64,000 nt of DNA from contig NMRA01000109.1 in assembly GCA_002633005.1 (NCBI GenBank), forward strand, positions 534,624 through 598,623. The letters run 5' to 3'. The stretch is from Phoronis australis. Taxonomy: Eukaryota > Phoronida > Phoronidae. The position numbers and the translations under genes are program-made. This document shows positions 45,601-57,700 of this stretch, one piece after another. The notes under the pieces are model-generated. The model saw only the letters and a program-made list of their open reading frames with translations, had not been told where the DNA came from and ran no database searches. Position 1 is the stretch's first letter. Each line of letters starts with the position of its first letter.

Positions 45601-48362
45601 GCGAAATTAACCAAAAAAAATGACGATAAAGATGATGACGAAGATGACGACGATGGTGGCGAAGATGAACAAAAGAAGTAATAATAACATACACATGACG
45701 ATCGTAGAAGTCCGAAATCAGTAAGAAAAAGGCTACGGTCTTGTGCGACACTTGGCGAAATTAACGGAAAAGACAACGGCGGAGATGATGACGATGATGA
45801 CGAATATGACGATGGGGGTGGCGATGATGAACAACATCACAACATTCATATGATGAACTTAGATGTCATAAATCAATAAGAAATAGGTTACAGTCTAGTT
45901 CAATAGAAGATAAACCAACATCAATGCAGCAAGAGCGCTCAACAAAGGAACAGCGTTATCAGAAAATCTCAAATAACTTGAAAAGTAGACGCCCTAGCGA
46001 AAAATGGAAAACATCTTTTGAAAGCTCGTTCACAATTCTATCTAAACTGATGGTATCGCCTAATTCCGTAAATTTTTAGAAAAAAATGAAATTTTGTGTT
46101 TTTTTTAAAGAAATTCAAAGTCAAATAACTCGAAAACGGTAAGTCTGAGAAAAAAATTGTTACAGGCCATTTGAAAGACTATACTTCAAAGAATCTACAT
46201 GCAAAAAATCACGTCTTTTTCTGAAAATGGGTCAACATGCGCCAGATCCGCCATCTTGAAAGCAACTTCCGGTTTTTCGGCTTTGTATAATAGCATGTTA
46301 TAAGAAACTAATACCTGTAAAAATTCGAAGGAATTGGTCTGATAATACGCCCTCTAGAGGAGAAAACGTTTTTAGGCCAAAATCGAGGTGCGCATGCGCG
46401 ATCGCCGATATTTCCGCCATCTTTAACCGGAAGTGAACAATTTCCGGTATACTTGTAGCAAGCTTCTGGTCCATTCACTGTGCCGATTCTTAGCCTTTTA
46501 CGTAAAAAATTGTAGCCTCCAGAAGCATTTGAACCTTTAAATGGAAACAAAAGGGCCGCCACAGCCGCCATCTTGGATCCGATTTTGACGAAAAACAATA
46601 GGCTTCCAGTACTTCCGGAAGTACGTGTTATGTGTAAATTTCGTGATGATCGGACAAAAATTGCGACCTGTATCATGCGAACAAACAAAAAAAAAAAAAC
46701 TTAGTGGAAGAGCAACATACTTGGCGAAATTTATTTCGCCAAGGCATCAAATGGCATCATTTAACACTCTCAAAGTCAAAATGTTTCTGAATGTCGGGTG
46801 GATCAAAGAAAGACAAAACTTGTTTTGAGCATTGAAAGACTTTTTGACATCTATACTACTTCCATCCTTGAACAGGACATGTTCTGCATGCTTTGGGAAA
46901 CGCAACAAGCCTCTAGGAAGTACTGTGGCAATCAGATCCGTCCAAATGTTATGTAAGTCATAATCATCTGATGTCAGTTGCATAGGAACACATCTGCCAA
47001 CTTTCATGGACAACTTGTAAGGGCGATACAGCACCAAACGCTTCACCGGATGTCAAGACAGAGATGACGGCAACATGTGCCACATTTGTATGGGCGCATG
47101 AAAAAAAAAACAATCTATATACCAATCCTTGTTATCCATATGTTTACAGAAAAAACTACAAAACACACTTCCTTTACTTACCCATATGTATAAGACTTCT
47201 CACTGGTGCACTCGGCAATAAATAATTCTTCAACATGACCACAGCCCTCAAACAAGTCGCGAAGGTGAGACTGCAACATCAAACCAAAGATTAGCATGCG
47301 AGAATCCCTGGTTTCCTATTTGACACACAATATACCAGAAAGAATAGAAGGTGTCCATCCTTTAACAGTTAGCATGATGAAAACCAACCTTTTTGTAGAG
47401 CTAGCATGGTTAAGGTTATGCGGAATGTTATTGATAAGTGTGTGCATTTAGCAACGTACAGATCTACAAGATGACACAAATCAACTCATAGAAAATAGAA
47501 AGCCTGCAGTCTTTGACTTTCAACAAAAATACAGACCAGAACCATTTATGCAATTCTTTGGATTTTCCTACATTCAGTTGAAGTGCACAAAATATTTGGC
47601 AGTGGTTGCAAACCTTTTTAAGCCTGGTCTGCACGCCACCTGTTGGTCACATCACATGACCTTATGAGCATATGACTGAGTGTAAGCAGCAGCAAAAATT
47701 CACAGGACTTGGGTTCAACCATGGGTAAATGAACAGTACAATGTTGTTGGAACATCTATGAGCAGAAAACCTGACAAGATTACACCATCTAGGGGTCTAA
47801 AAGTAACCTAGAAGTCTGTGTCACAAAAGTGACTTAAGACTTATAAGACAGAAAGTTGGTCTTATGCTCGCACTTGACTATTGCTGAATAAAGATTTAGT
47901 CAAGTCATCATGAATGCATCACAGACCACAAGTTATTTCGGTAACTAGTAGTTATGCATATAGTCTCAGAGACTTAGTATTTTTGCTCAAACGAGATTTA
48001 ACTGTATTTAGATATGTTTATGAGGAGCCTAAAAACCATATTTTTGTCTCCAGTTTAAAGTACTATACACGACACACACACCAGGACTGGGTTGCATAAA
48101 ACTTCAAAATTATCCGCTGGACAAGTTTGATTGTTACGTCAGGAGCATTGTTCAACAATAACAACGTGACGCGTGATAATGCGACGTCATTGTTGCTATA
48201 CGGCGTATAACTTTTATGCAACTGGACCCAGGTGAACAAACACAAATGAGGAATGTTACGAACACACCTTAGTACTGTTTACAGGAAGATTACCCACAAA
48301 AGCAGAGTACAGCCTTTTTCTCCCATTCCCAGCGGGTGAGGTCTTAGAATTGGACGGTGAAT
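36670..48362 (-). CDS. RRM-domain RNA-binding protein gene, six internal exons
   Basis: Minus-strand exons are 48362-48268, 47270-47182, 45515-45394, 44080-43961, 42753-42618 and 37364-36670. All are bounded by AG/GT, and phases 0, 2, 1, 1, 2 join without a break. The first three build one RRM: RNP2 as LYSAFVGNLP, helix 1 HLRDLFEGCGHVEELFI, RNP1 as YTYGFVRFL, then ACTKAVTELNGWPLQGRVIR with VEFAK. The fourth exon is Lys/Asn-rich (NKKQNTKLAKSKKN). The fifth gives FPVIDVVDLIEALDLVECSL. The large sixth is Ser/Asn-rich, with no domain I recognise. It should bind RNA through the RRM. The C-terminal half could be a diverged Tudor-like region, as in RRM-Tudor germline proteins, but this is a guess. 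Start and end of the protein are uncertain. Confidence 0.75.
39557..42293. mobile_element. 2.7-kb inverted-repeat-bounded element with cgcccatc repeats
   Basis: The left end tattaccataaactcgcgg with ttaacgccc is found inverted at the right end (gggcgttaacccgcaagttt then atggta, 42268-42293). Next to each end, short diverged repeats of the type ggtaatcgcccatcccc occur: three on the left (39595-39720) and one on the right (42215-42235). The interior has no recognisable transposase and contains another inverted-repeat element (40652-41162). It lies in the intron between the last two confident RRM-gene exons. Confidence 0.6.
40652..41162. mobile_element. ~510-bp nested element with gtgcagcaggcctttat termini
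   Basis: The left end gctgtgcagcaggcctttat is followed by a gggcgtcc block. The right end ggataaaggcctgctgtgc is preceded by inverted ggacgccc and ggacaccc blocks. Several ggacgccctgg motifs lie inside in both orientations. Non-coding, and nested in the larger 39.6-42.3 kb element. Confidence 0.6.
42470..42545. repeat. (GT)/(GC) alternating purine-pyrimidine tract
   Basis: About 70 bp of gtgtgtgcgtgcgtgcgtgtg ending in gggcgggcgcgcgtgcg-like sequence. Alternating purine-pyrimidine of this kind can adopt Z-DNA in vitro. It lies about 70 bp downstream of an RRM-gene exon. Confidence 0.85.
44484..44711. repeat. 38-bp minisatellite, six copies
   Basis: Exactly six 38-bp units beginning aaaaatactggtcagcattg and ending gactgtatc. 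The first three are identical; units 4-6 have one to a few changes. Intronic in the RRM gene. Confidence 0.95.
44835..44942 (+). mobile_element. LINE-like 3' tail ending in (tcta)n
   Basis: An AT-rich stretch ending aaataaatctatctatctaa. Its end resembles the segment at 49.1-49.22 kb. Poly(A)-signal-like sequence followed by a short tetranucleotide tail is typical of LINE 3' ends. No RT is attached. Confidence 0.4.
45590..45905. repeat. Two tandem ~155-bp units with ttggcgaaattaac and gatgacga tracts
   Basis: cttggcgaaattaac is followed by a gatgatgacgaagatgacga-rich stretch and a cgtagaagtccgaaatcagtaagaaa / gatgtcataaatcaataagaaa segment; the order occurs twice (45598-45752, 45755-45905). 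The acidic triplet tract can be read as poly-Asp/Glu on plus or poly-Ser/His on minus, but is non-coding. Confidence 0.65.
46720..46743. repeat. Perfect palindrome cttggcgaaat / atttcgccaag
   Basis: Two 11-bp inverted copies separated by tt. The same cttggcgaaat block starts the units at 45.6 and 45.75 kb, so it is probably the terminal repeat of that ~1.1-kb element (about 45.59-46.74 kb). Confidence 0.6.
46790..47110 (+). repeat. Fragment of the CTCF-motif repeat family, second locus
   Basis: It shares aggaacacatctgccaactttcat, gatacagcacc, gagatgacggcaacat and tgggcgcatg-aaaa with the end of the 28.8-30.3 kb array. The ccactagg-type motif is decayed here. Intronic in the RRM gene. Confidence 0.65.
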
Positions 48363-49029
48363 CTGTGAAGAAAAAATCTCCATAAATGGCAAAAGTAGAA
48401 ATGTTCAATTCAAAAACACTACCTATCAAAAGACGTTGACAATAAAGATCATTGACAGAAATTTGAATCAGACATCTCTTAGGCTAGATTACTTTTAGCA
48501 CTACTAACGTGGTCTATGGCACAATCATGCTAACAAATTTCAATAGATTTACAGAAAAGAAAAATGATAGCAAGAACTTGGATATATTCTATTTCATCCT
48601 ATATTAAAGATCTCATTAATCTGCAGTTTCAACTGAACAACTTTACTCAATATGAGAATCCTTGAGGCAACAGGCCAACTTCCCTACAGACATTGCTCTT
48701 CCACAACAACCTTATTGATTGACAAATACACAGGAGAGCTAACACACATCTGGTGACAAACTAAAAAAAATCTAGGTGGCAATTTTGATAATAGCATAAA
48801 CATGCATCTTAAACTCTGTCTAAAGTTAGACAAAAATTGAGTTTTTCGCACAGAATTAAACATTATTTATCCACTTAAGGAAGGTGATCTGATGATTTTG
48901 AGAAGCCTCAGCATAAAACTAAATTGTTTGCAAACATTTTATGATTAATTCTGTCAGGTAATGGGACATTTTCCCACAGAACATCAAGCAGATTTGGGTG
49001 TTCAAAATATCTTTTGAGTCATCTCTCAC

Positions 49030-49222
49030 TCCACTAGCCTCTACATATCCGCATTTATACATACTCACTTACTATTTGAAATGCTAATTCTAAATTACAA
49101 TTACTTTTAACATTTATTTTATTTTATTAGCATTTCTAAATTTTTGTATTTGTTTATTTGTTTTATACTTAACATGTTTTATCCTTGATAAATAAAGTTA
49201 TCTATCTGTCTATCTATTTAAT
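49030..49222 (+). mobile_element. LINE-like 3' tail ending in (tatc)n
   Basis: AT-rich sequence ending aaataaagttatctatctgtctatctattt. Same style of tail as 44.84-44.94 kb but a different body. No coding region attached. Confidence 0.4.
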
Positions 49223-50519
49223 TGGCGGGGAGTTCTCCTAATGCGGAAAAATTCCCCTATCAGAAGGCTCAGGCACCCTTATCTCCTCAGGAACGTGATC
49301 GAGTTAAGGTCCAGTAGGAACATGTCAGCAAAATTTATGAATACTGACCAAGCCCAGGGGATTTTAGATGTAGCAGTGGACACCATATGAATGGTGATGA
49401 CAGCATAATGCACAACCATATAAATTATAAATATATGGGTGGAGAACAAAAATGTTAATTAAAAAGTTAAAGATTTTTTTAAAAACATTTGGTATATAGA
49501 TGAACACTATGTTCAATCAGTGATGTTTTTCAACAGAATGATGGCAAGAGATAATTTATCGGGGCACTGGCTGGTCGGACCCAGTGGCCACTAAGTTACT
49601 TATGTGTGCTGGTTTTCCCTGAAGTTTTAGCGAAGAGCTGTTTTCAAAGAAATTTGGAATGTACTACTTCATTGTTGTTTCAAAACATACTTGGATTATA
49701 ACAGTTCACGTTTCCCCAGACACTTCCTTCACAATAATTTGCAATCTACAATTAAGGAAATGTGTAGTTAAGACTTTAAAAAGCCAACGAAAGACAAAGT
49801 CAGGTGACTGAGAGACCTGAATTTCTGAAACTGAACACGACAAATGACAGTCATAGATCCATTCCGATTTCAATTCAAAACAATTTCAACAGTATTAGTA
49901 GTCAAAAAATAATACTTCTCTTCGACATCTTTCCAGCTGGTCACCTATTCATCTGTCTGCCTTCATCGAACAGTATTTATCTAGCTCTGTTTTTGTATGT
50001 TTTGTTTTGTCAACAAAGTCATGCTGTTGATTCAAGTCGCCATTGTTCATTCCACAAACCGGAAGTTAAAAGTTTTAAAATGTAAAAGGGGGCGCGCAAA
50101 ACCGATGGTTCTTCTTGGAGGCAAAGATACTATAAAATCTTTGTTGGAGGTGCGCAGAAAATATTTACGGCATTTTTACTCGAGCATTTTTACTGATCTC
50201 ACTTATGCAAAAAGCCTGGACTTAGACTTTATGCAACTGCTAGTTATGCGTGATATATTAGGCACCGTGACTGTATAATGATGCTGAAAAGTGAAAACAG
50301 ACAAGCCAGTTGGCAAAATAGGTCTGTCAGCGCCGGATGGAGTTGATTCGTTACGCCGCATGAAGTGAACCCCTGCAAGAAATATAATACTACTCATCTG
50401 AGATTAACCAACTAAATTGGTTAAAAAACAGTTGGCGACCGTCGTCAACCTGTGTTCAACAATTCTCTACCACATGACACGACTCATTGTTACGAAAATA
50501 CACAGTTTCCATGGGCGGC

Positions 50520-50600
50520 GCACGATAGCCGGGGGCTGGGGGGGCTATGGCCCCAAACTTTTTTTCAGAGCTGCGCCCGCGTTCATGATATATGGGCGGT
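50520..50600. repeat. G-run/C-run hairpin element end
   Basis: gccgggggctgggggggctatggcccc is followed by a T run and cagagctgcgcccg. It resembles the G-run/C-run ends listed at 5.95 and 15.65 kb. Confidence 0.4.
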
Positions 50601-50864
50601 GCACAACTGGGAGGCTATATACGTTTTCAAATATTATTTGCTTGCTAGAAACATCGAATGTGAAGCAAGAAATATCCGGGAGTGTCATTTTCAATATATT
50701 TTGTTCAATTGCCTGCCGTTTTGATACCCGGTTACACACGTCAAAAAGCACCTTGCACAATTCCTCGATACTCAAACGGACCATGACTTGACGACAAAAT
50801 TGTATTGCGTCCTTTTGTTTAATAAATCATGTACATACATTAAAAAAACGATAGCTTAACTTAC

Positions 50865-50906
50865 ATTCCACAGGCGTACTGACTGACGTTTCGCTTCTCC
50901 CGCCAT
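50865..50906 (-). CDS. Probable first coding exon of the RRM gene
   Basis: On the minus strand ATG at 50906 gives MAGEAKRQSVRLWN, followed directly by the donor GTAAGT (phase 0). An acceptor TTTCTTGCAG at 50373 continues in phase as GFTSCGVTNQLHPALTDLF, but I could not find the donor that would link this to the first confident RRM exon, which needs phase 1. The strand agrees with the RRM gene, and no other minus-strand gene is seen between. Confidence 0.4.
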
Positions 50907-50949
50907 GCAGAGTCAAAAGAAAAAAAAAACGGCGACGACACTCCGTGCT

Positions 50950-53820
50950 TCTATTGTGAGATTTATTCGGGCCTCCTTACGACTAGATCGCCAGTGCGGG
51001 AGAACTCTTTAGCTAATGTGAATAATGGCAATAGATGCGTCATGTCAAAAAAAGTTCCACATGGAAAAGTTTATATTTGCGCAGGCTTGGCGCAATTTAC
51101 TCTGATATGTCCCGCGTTTAGGATTTGCAAACCAGTCCGCTTTTGATCACTAATTTGTTTTAAAATTTACTGCATATACAAAGAGCGAATTGTGTTATCT
51201 TTTGTTATTCACTTTTTATTCAGTTGCATTGTAACTGCCTTCTGTACTTACTAGCAAAACATTCAAATAATACACGTTGTTGATGGTGTTAACAGAACTG
51301 CAAACAGTGGTAAATTTACCGTGAATAGTGATTGGGTCAAGAACAGAGTGCATGCTGTTCTGTTGGGCATTGTGAATTTTTCATGCAGGACTCCAGCATG
51401 AACACACGTTTTACGGCTCTTGGAAAACTAACATTTCTGACATTTATGTTTAATAATATACCAAGAATCTCAGTCTAGTCGTTTTAAAGAGGGCATCATT
51501 TAAACAGAGAGAAAGATATCATAATCAAGTTTCATGAATTCGTCAGTTTCCTATATTGAGGTACCTGACCTTGAGTTTACAAAGGATTTTGCGTGCCTGC
51601 TTTGTCACATATTTATCAAAGTGACTAACAACATACGAATTGTTATAAAAAATCCGTACCCAGCTCTACTTGGGCTCAGTGACCCACTGTGTCAAACATA
51701 ACAACAAATCAATCATAAACATAACTATATACGCTCGCACTCTAACTTCTAAAATTTAGCAAATTAGCAAATACTATGCTAGAATAGTAACTTCAATACT
51801 TTTCTGCTATATCCTGAAAAGTTTAGATACTTGGAGAATTTTAGTAATAAATAAATTTGTTCTAAGTGAATCGTATTATGAAAAAGCAAATATAAAATGT
51901 AACTCATCTTCAGCTAAGTTTGAGTTACATTATGTACACAGCACGTGCATATAGCGACCAGTTTCAAAATGTAGGGCAAGAGTTCCACCCCTAAGCTGTG
52001 CCCATAAAATCTGGGCTAATACTTAATTTATTCTAGAGAGTGATATTATTCCTCATTTTCAATATCTTATTGCATCCCCCCGGCAGGCAATAGACAATCA
52101 GCATGTCCTAGTCTTATCAAGACCTTACAGACCATATAGAATTAAACCATTGTTTAGCTCGGATGGAAAAATCGGGCTATAATTGAAATAAAACGCTGGA
52201 GTTAACGAGGCACAATAGAAATAAATGATTCGGCGACTCAGCGTAAAAATCGTTTGATCTGATACGGACACAGTAATCGCAATCACGTTGAAAAAATAGT
52301 CAAAGCACCGATCCAGTTTAAATGACGTCAAGTTAATCACTTGACGGGAAGGACCGGCTTCTACTAATAAAAAGCAGACTTTCCACTTGTTGTGATACCC
52401 TGATAACATTCGGCCTGAAGACATTTTGTTTCAGATTAATAAGTCGTTTGGACCACATGTGTCCAAGTAAACGACTCCTAAAAAGTTTTGAAAACACGAA
52501 ACTGGACTTGCTGAAATACTGTTTTTTTTCAAATCATTTTTGTCAAAATCTATTTCTACAAAGCTTCTTTGAACAACATACACCGTGTGTTATTTGGTTC
52601 TACACTTTACAATTTTTATTTGCCTCTAACATCCTTCATTAATTTAATACGGTCTGACTTCGAACACAGATAATGTTCACCAAGTGCCCTTGTTACTAGA
52701 CTTCCATCATAAACGGTTACTCACTTTTGGTTTCAAGCGATTCGATTGGTATGTGCTCCCTGGTTTTTCAATACTCTACGAAAAACTTCGAAAGAAAACC
52801 TGAGCTAAATTCTACCTAAAGATGGCGCTGGCTGTCTCTTCCCTTACACAAGTGCACTTCCGTCTTGTTCCTGCACGGAAAAGTTATATCATACAATGCA
52901 CTAATCTTTTTTCTGTTTACTATTTATCTCAACCAAGGAGAATGTTATTTCTAGAAAATGACTTATTTTTGTAACCTGTCTTCAGTAGACCTAATGTTTG
53001 GTCGCTGAAAATTGAATTATATATGTCTAAACAAGGCACTATCTTTTTTACGATAACGTGTTTCATTCAATCGACCTTGTGAAAAAATATACATGCTCAA
53101 TTCCAAAACTCTGAACGCGCGTCTTATTTTACGTTTCTCCAAAAACTCCACCACCGTATAACATTTATGTTTTAAAACTAACCAGGATGACCATATTACG
53201 ATCATATTATGATAAGCCTGGTTAATCTTAAAACATCCCCCGGTAACCCACTCAAATTAGGTTTATTAGTCGCAAATTATGGTTTTTGTGACAGTTCATG
53301 CGTTAAAAAGTTTCATTTGAGTGTTTGGGTATGTTGAAAGCAACTTTCTGTGCAGACAATGGATCGTTTTTGCAGTTCGGAAAAGGAGACTAATAGCGAA
53401 AAACATGTTTTTTTCAATAAATTAAAACCGATTGTCCATATCTAGTACTAATCTACCCTTTCCTTTGTTATACACATGATTCCTAAAACAGTTGAGTAAA
53501 AGTAGTGAAAAAAATAAATACACTCATGAAATATCCCATCTCAGTTGTCGGTGACAACTAACAGATTTTATGAATGAGCACAGGACGCTTATTTGTCGTG
53601 CCTTCAACTCCGAGAACTTGTTTACATGTATTACTGAGCAAAAAGTTGTGCTAAGTAAACAGAACTTTTGTTTGGAAATGTTGGATTTCGAAATGTCTTG
53701 AACTTAACTTAATATTATGCTGATAATCGCTTTACTGATTGTTTTTTAATTATTTTTTCATTATTGTCGAACAAGTTTGCTTATTGTGCATATGTGACAC
53801 AAAATAGTGCAGCGCGTAGT
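50950..53820. other. Probable intergenic/promoter region between divergent genes
   Basis: No exon or repeat I can name. The plus strand changes by eye from A-rich (left) to T/G-rich (right) in this interval. If the RRM gene starts near 50.9 kb on minus and the exon at 53.8 kb is near the start of a plus-strand gene, the shared regulatory region lies here. Confidence 0.4.
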
Positions 53821-53832
53821 GACATTTAGCAG

Positions 53833-53982
53833 TGAACCAGTCCCATGCAATTCGACTGTCTGAAGAGAACGAGAGAGCGTTCGTAGAGACGGTCGAAGAG
53901 AATTCACGTCAAAATGTGATTAATGGACTGTCCATAACTTCTCAAAGTGGATATCATGAAATTTGGACATCCTTAAAACAAG
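53833..53982 (+). CDS. Probable coding exon of an unknown plus-strand gene
   Basis: The open frame reads NQSHAIRLSEENERAFVETV followed by EENSRQNVINGLSITSQSGY and HEIWTSLKQ, then a GTATGT donor (phase 1). The acceptor is tttagcag just before 53833. No ATG exists in this frame, so it is an internal exon or follows a short 5' coding exon that I did not find. The composition is ordinary soluble-protein-like and acidic. No domain recognised. The following ~10 kb looks like its intron. Confidence 0.5.
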
Positions 53983-54646
53983 GTATGTACTTTAATTTGC
54001 TCGTGTATTTGTGTAAAATTGCGTCTAGAAGAGTATTCGTAGCCTACATTGGCTTACGATTGTTGAACTGGAAACCTTACCGGGCATTGTTAGCTGTGAA
54101 CAGTGTGAACGTATGATTGGTGCCTCAAGACTAGCCTCAAGTTTTTGTTGTTTTCCTGTAGTATTTGAATCTATTCACCATTTTACAGTATCTGTAAGAG
54201 ACTAGCTTCTTAAAGTGTTTCCTACTGTTGTAATATGTTCCCTGAAATGTTGAGTATGAATTCGTTGTTCCTGAATTTTCGCTGAAGTTCGTACAAGCCG
54301 ACTGCTGAGCTAGACTGTCAGCGCTGCTGGCAAGGTTTTCAATTCTAGATTTTTTTTTTGTTTTTAGGCGTTAGTTTTTATGAACTCCTTAAGGACTTCC
54401 ATTTGCTCTCTGTCAATGCTTAGGTACTAATTTTTTAGTATTTGTAGGAAAATATGCTATGGTTTTGTGTATAGGACAACACAATTCAAATGTAAGCCTA
54501 AAGCAAAGGAAAACGAGGATTACTTTATGAAATGGAAAAAAATGTGACCAGTTGAAACACACATGATAAATGATGGACATTATCATTCGTCCACTTTCAT
54601 TTTGGGCAGGGCAACAAATCTGCGCTTTCTTCAAAAATAACTGTGG

Positions 54647-54742
54647 AATAGGGCTACTTAATTATTATAAAATAGGGCTACTTAATTATTATAAAATAGG
54701 GCTACTTAATTATTATAAAATAGGGCTACTTAATTATTATAA
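54647..54742. repeat. 24-bp minisatellite, four exact copies
   Basis: Four identical units beginning aatagggctacttaattatt. 24 is a multiple of 3, so the array stays open and encodes a repeated KIGLLNYY peptide, but it lies in intron-like sequence. Confidence 0.95.
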
Positions 54743-57700
54743 AATCAGTCTCATCCTATATTTTCTCAGCGTAAAAATGATTTTGAGACTTTACAAGAAT
54801 TGCTTCATTCTTGGTCCATTTTTCAGTTGCTTGTCTTTGGGTGTTAGGCGTACGATAGCTTCAGTGTCCAAGGCAGTGTAGGGTTCTTGGGAATTCCAGG
54901 CAATTGCTTTGGAATATAGTAAAATATGCCTGTTAGAAAATGAAGTTTTAACACCGGAACAAGGGATTTATGGAGTCTTTAATAACTGAATGTTGATTAA
55001 TACTTTTCTTTATTGGAACTTAAAAGCATGCAGATCTCTAGAACACGTTAAGGAGTGTAGTACCTATGTTATTTAGTGAACAGATAGTTGAAAAGTCAAA
55101 AAACAATTTGAAAATAACATGGATGAATTCAGGGAATAATGCAAGGAATGGTTATGCATGTTGTATTTCTGTGTATATGGTGAAAATAAACAGATTTTTA
55201 TAATTTTGGAATTTCAATGAGTTATTTTCAGAATTTTTGCTGTCAGAATATTTTTGTCAATATACTTGTGTAAGGTGGGTGCATTTTGTCCTCTGCACCT
55301 ATATGTGGACTGGGCCTGTATCCAAAATTAAACCCATGTGGCTTAAAACCTTTTCATACTGACTTAACTCCAGTTTAAGTGGGGCGTGCCGGCTTGGGTA
55401 GTTAACGGACATCGAAGTAAATGGTAGGTGTCACTGCTGCCATCGAAGTAATCACAACGCTGTACGCTAATATTTTTTTAATGTGACAATTTGGGAACAT
55501 CTACACGTGCTGATTGACATAAAACTTACATAAGCAAGTAATAGCGATGACACTACCTTTTACTTGTTGACCATAACAGTGGCACCTGGCGATAACTTTG
55601 ATGGGACCGAAGTTTGTCATTCATACTGTATCGCAGCGAGTCGACGCTCCACTGTTAAATCCACCTGTTTACTGCTAAGTTATCAGCACCAGTTAAACAA
55701 GGGAGCAATTTTTCAAAAGATATGAAAATGAAACTTATCTGTTATAAAATGGTAGACGTTAAGAATGAGTCAGTTTAACATTTTAAGCAAAAAGGAAGAA
55801 AAATATAAAATTTAATTAAGACAGGTACATGTTAGAAAAGATAGTCACCTCTGCCTCTTCTATACTTGTCCTGATTAAAACACCCTGAGCGCTTAGTTTG
55901 GGAAATTAAAAAATAAGGGCCTGTGTATGAAATCTAGCATGAGTGGTTAAAAACAATCTTTTGAGAATTTGGTATCAGCATTTACCTGAATGGTTGATTT
56001 GCTCCAGCTAAAGTCTACCATTTTTGCACACAAGGGGATAATATTAGAATGTGAATATGAACTAAAGTGACAGTTTCACCTCAGCTCCAGTGAAAAGTGG
56101 GTATTATTATTCCCCAGCCATCCCAAACATGGCATTGTGACTCTGAAACTGAATGTTCATTACCCTAAGGTAAGCGAGATTTTTGGAGCTGAAATGCTTG
56201 TGAAACTGGCCTTCATAAAGACACTGGCACTTCGTAGGTAATCTCGATCATCATGAAAAATTCGGGTTATGTCTAAGAGGAACTTGCTTCTAATGCGAAC
56301 CCATTCAGCAACAAATTTTCTTCGACAAATCGCAGTATTTCGAATGTGGGCACATGGGAGGAGCTAAACGAATCATGATCCATAAATGTCTTATTTTTAT
56401 TTCTAATTTGTAGGAAGCTGACATTTTTGCTGAAACTAAAGTGCTTCATTGCCCCTTTTATCCCAGAAACATATGTGGGTGTTGATTACTCTTTTCTTTG
56501 CTCTCATTTACTAGGCAACAAAAGTGAGGTGAGGTGGTCAACATAACAGTCCCTATTCTGCAGCTTCTTTCTTCATTCACTTTCCTTGAGCAAACACAGT
56601 CACCAAGAGAGTCTGAATATTGTATAGAGCATGGCTACAGTGAGTTAGTAACTGTCAATTTCAAGTGATGTCGCTTTTCCACACAGTAACTCCCTTTTTT
56701 GCGGAGTTTTGGTCAGTGGGAAAGCATAACTCCTTAACTTTTAAACAGCCATCGTAATTGCTTTCAAAACAGGTGGACTAAACTGCAGTGTTAACTCCCT
56801 TGCAATTGCTAAGACTTACTACTCGGATCGCTAGAGGTCAGGCAATAGTCCATTACAGGGATCCTGCATTTTGAGGACCAGTTTGATGAAGTCATGACAT
56901 GCACCACACATATTCATTTGATAACGCAAACACACTATGTCAACTGAGTATTAAATCCTTAGAAGTAGCGGTAACTTCAGTGTTGCTGCTAGAAAAGAGT
57001 TGGTAGGAAATGTAGTGGGAGTTGTGATGGAATTCAGACAAACTGAAGTTTTGTTAGTGGGAGAGAGACAATAGGTAAAATAATGAAGTGGTTTATTATG
57101 TCAAAAATAAAACACCTATGAATTAACTCCACCCTCTGTCCGATCACAGTATCACCTTTGGAAAACAAGTTGTTAACTACCGATTTGATTTTTTGTGGAA
57201 TCCTCAAAATTAAGTCAAATCATTTGTGTGAAGTGGGATGTCTCAAGGTAATTTCGGTATTACCTAAAAAGCACTCGATAAAACTCACTAAAACCATAAT
57301 TTGTTTAAGCAAAATGTTGAGCATTCATTCTTAAACTTGCAAAGCACTGCTTCATGAGGTGGTGAGCTGTTACATCCATTTATTTATTACAATTGGCCAG
57401 TTCAGTAGACTGTTGCCTGCCCCCAGGGTATTATAGGCTGGAGTGATGTACCAACAATAGTTTTTTTAAATACTGACAGGTGACTGTCTTTTGTAAATAC
57501 GTATTATCTTTCATTTCGTGAAACGCTCTAAACTATTGATAGGGAGTGCTGGCTGTATACACTGTAATATCCGGCCTAATTCTAGGTCATCTAAAGTGCA
57601 TTATGATTCATCTCCATGTCTTACCTGTTGAGCTGTGGGTTTATAGGAGTTCAACACAGTATTATTATGACAAACAATCGTGTTTTAGTAGAGCCTTATT

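Noticed and set aside
47700-47725. T-loop-like ggttcaacc as part of a tRNA
   Set aside because: No matching acceptor, D or anticodon arms around it.
50545-50784. 79-codon minus-strand frame near the RRM-gene start
   Set aside because: It overlaps a G-run repeat end, and its only plausible acceptor is out of phase with the exon at 50865.
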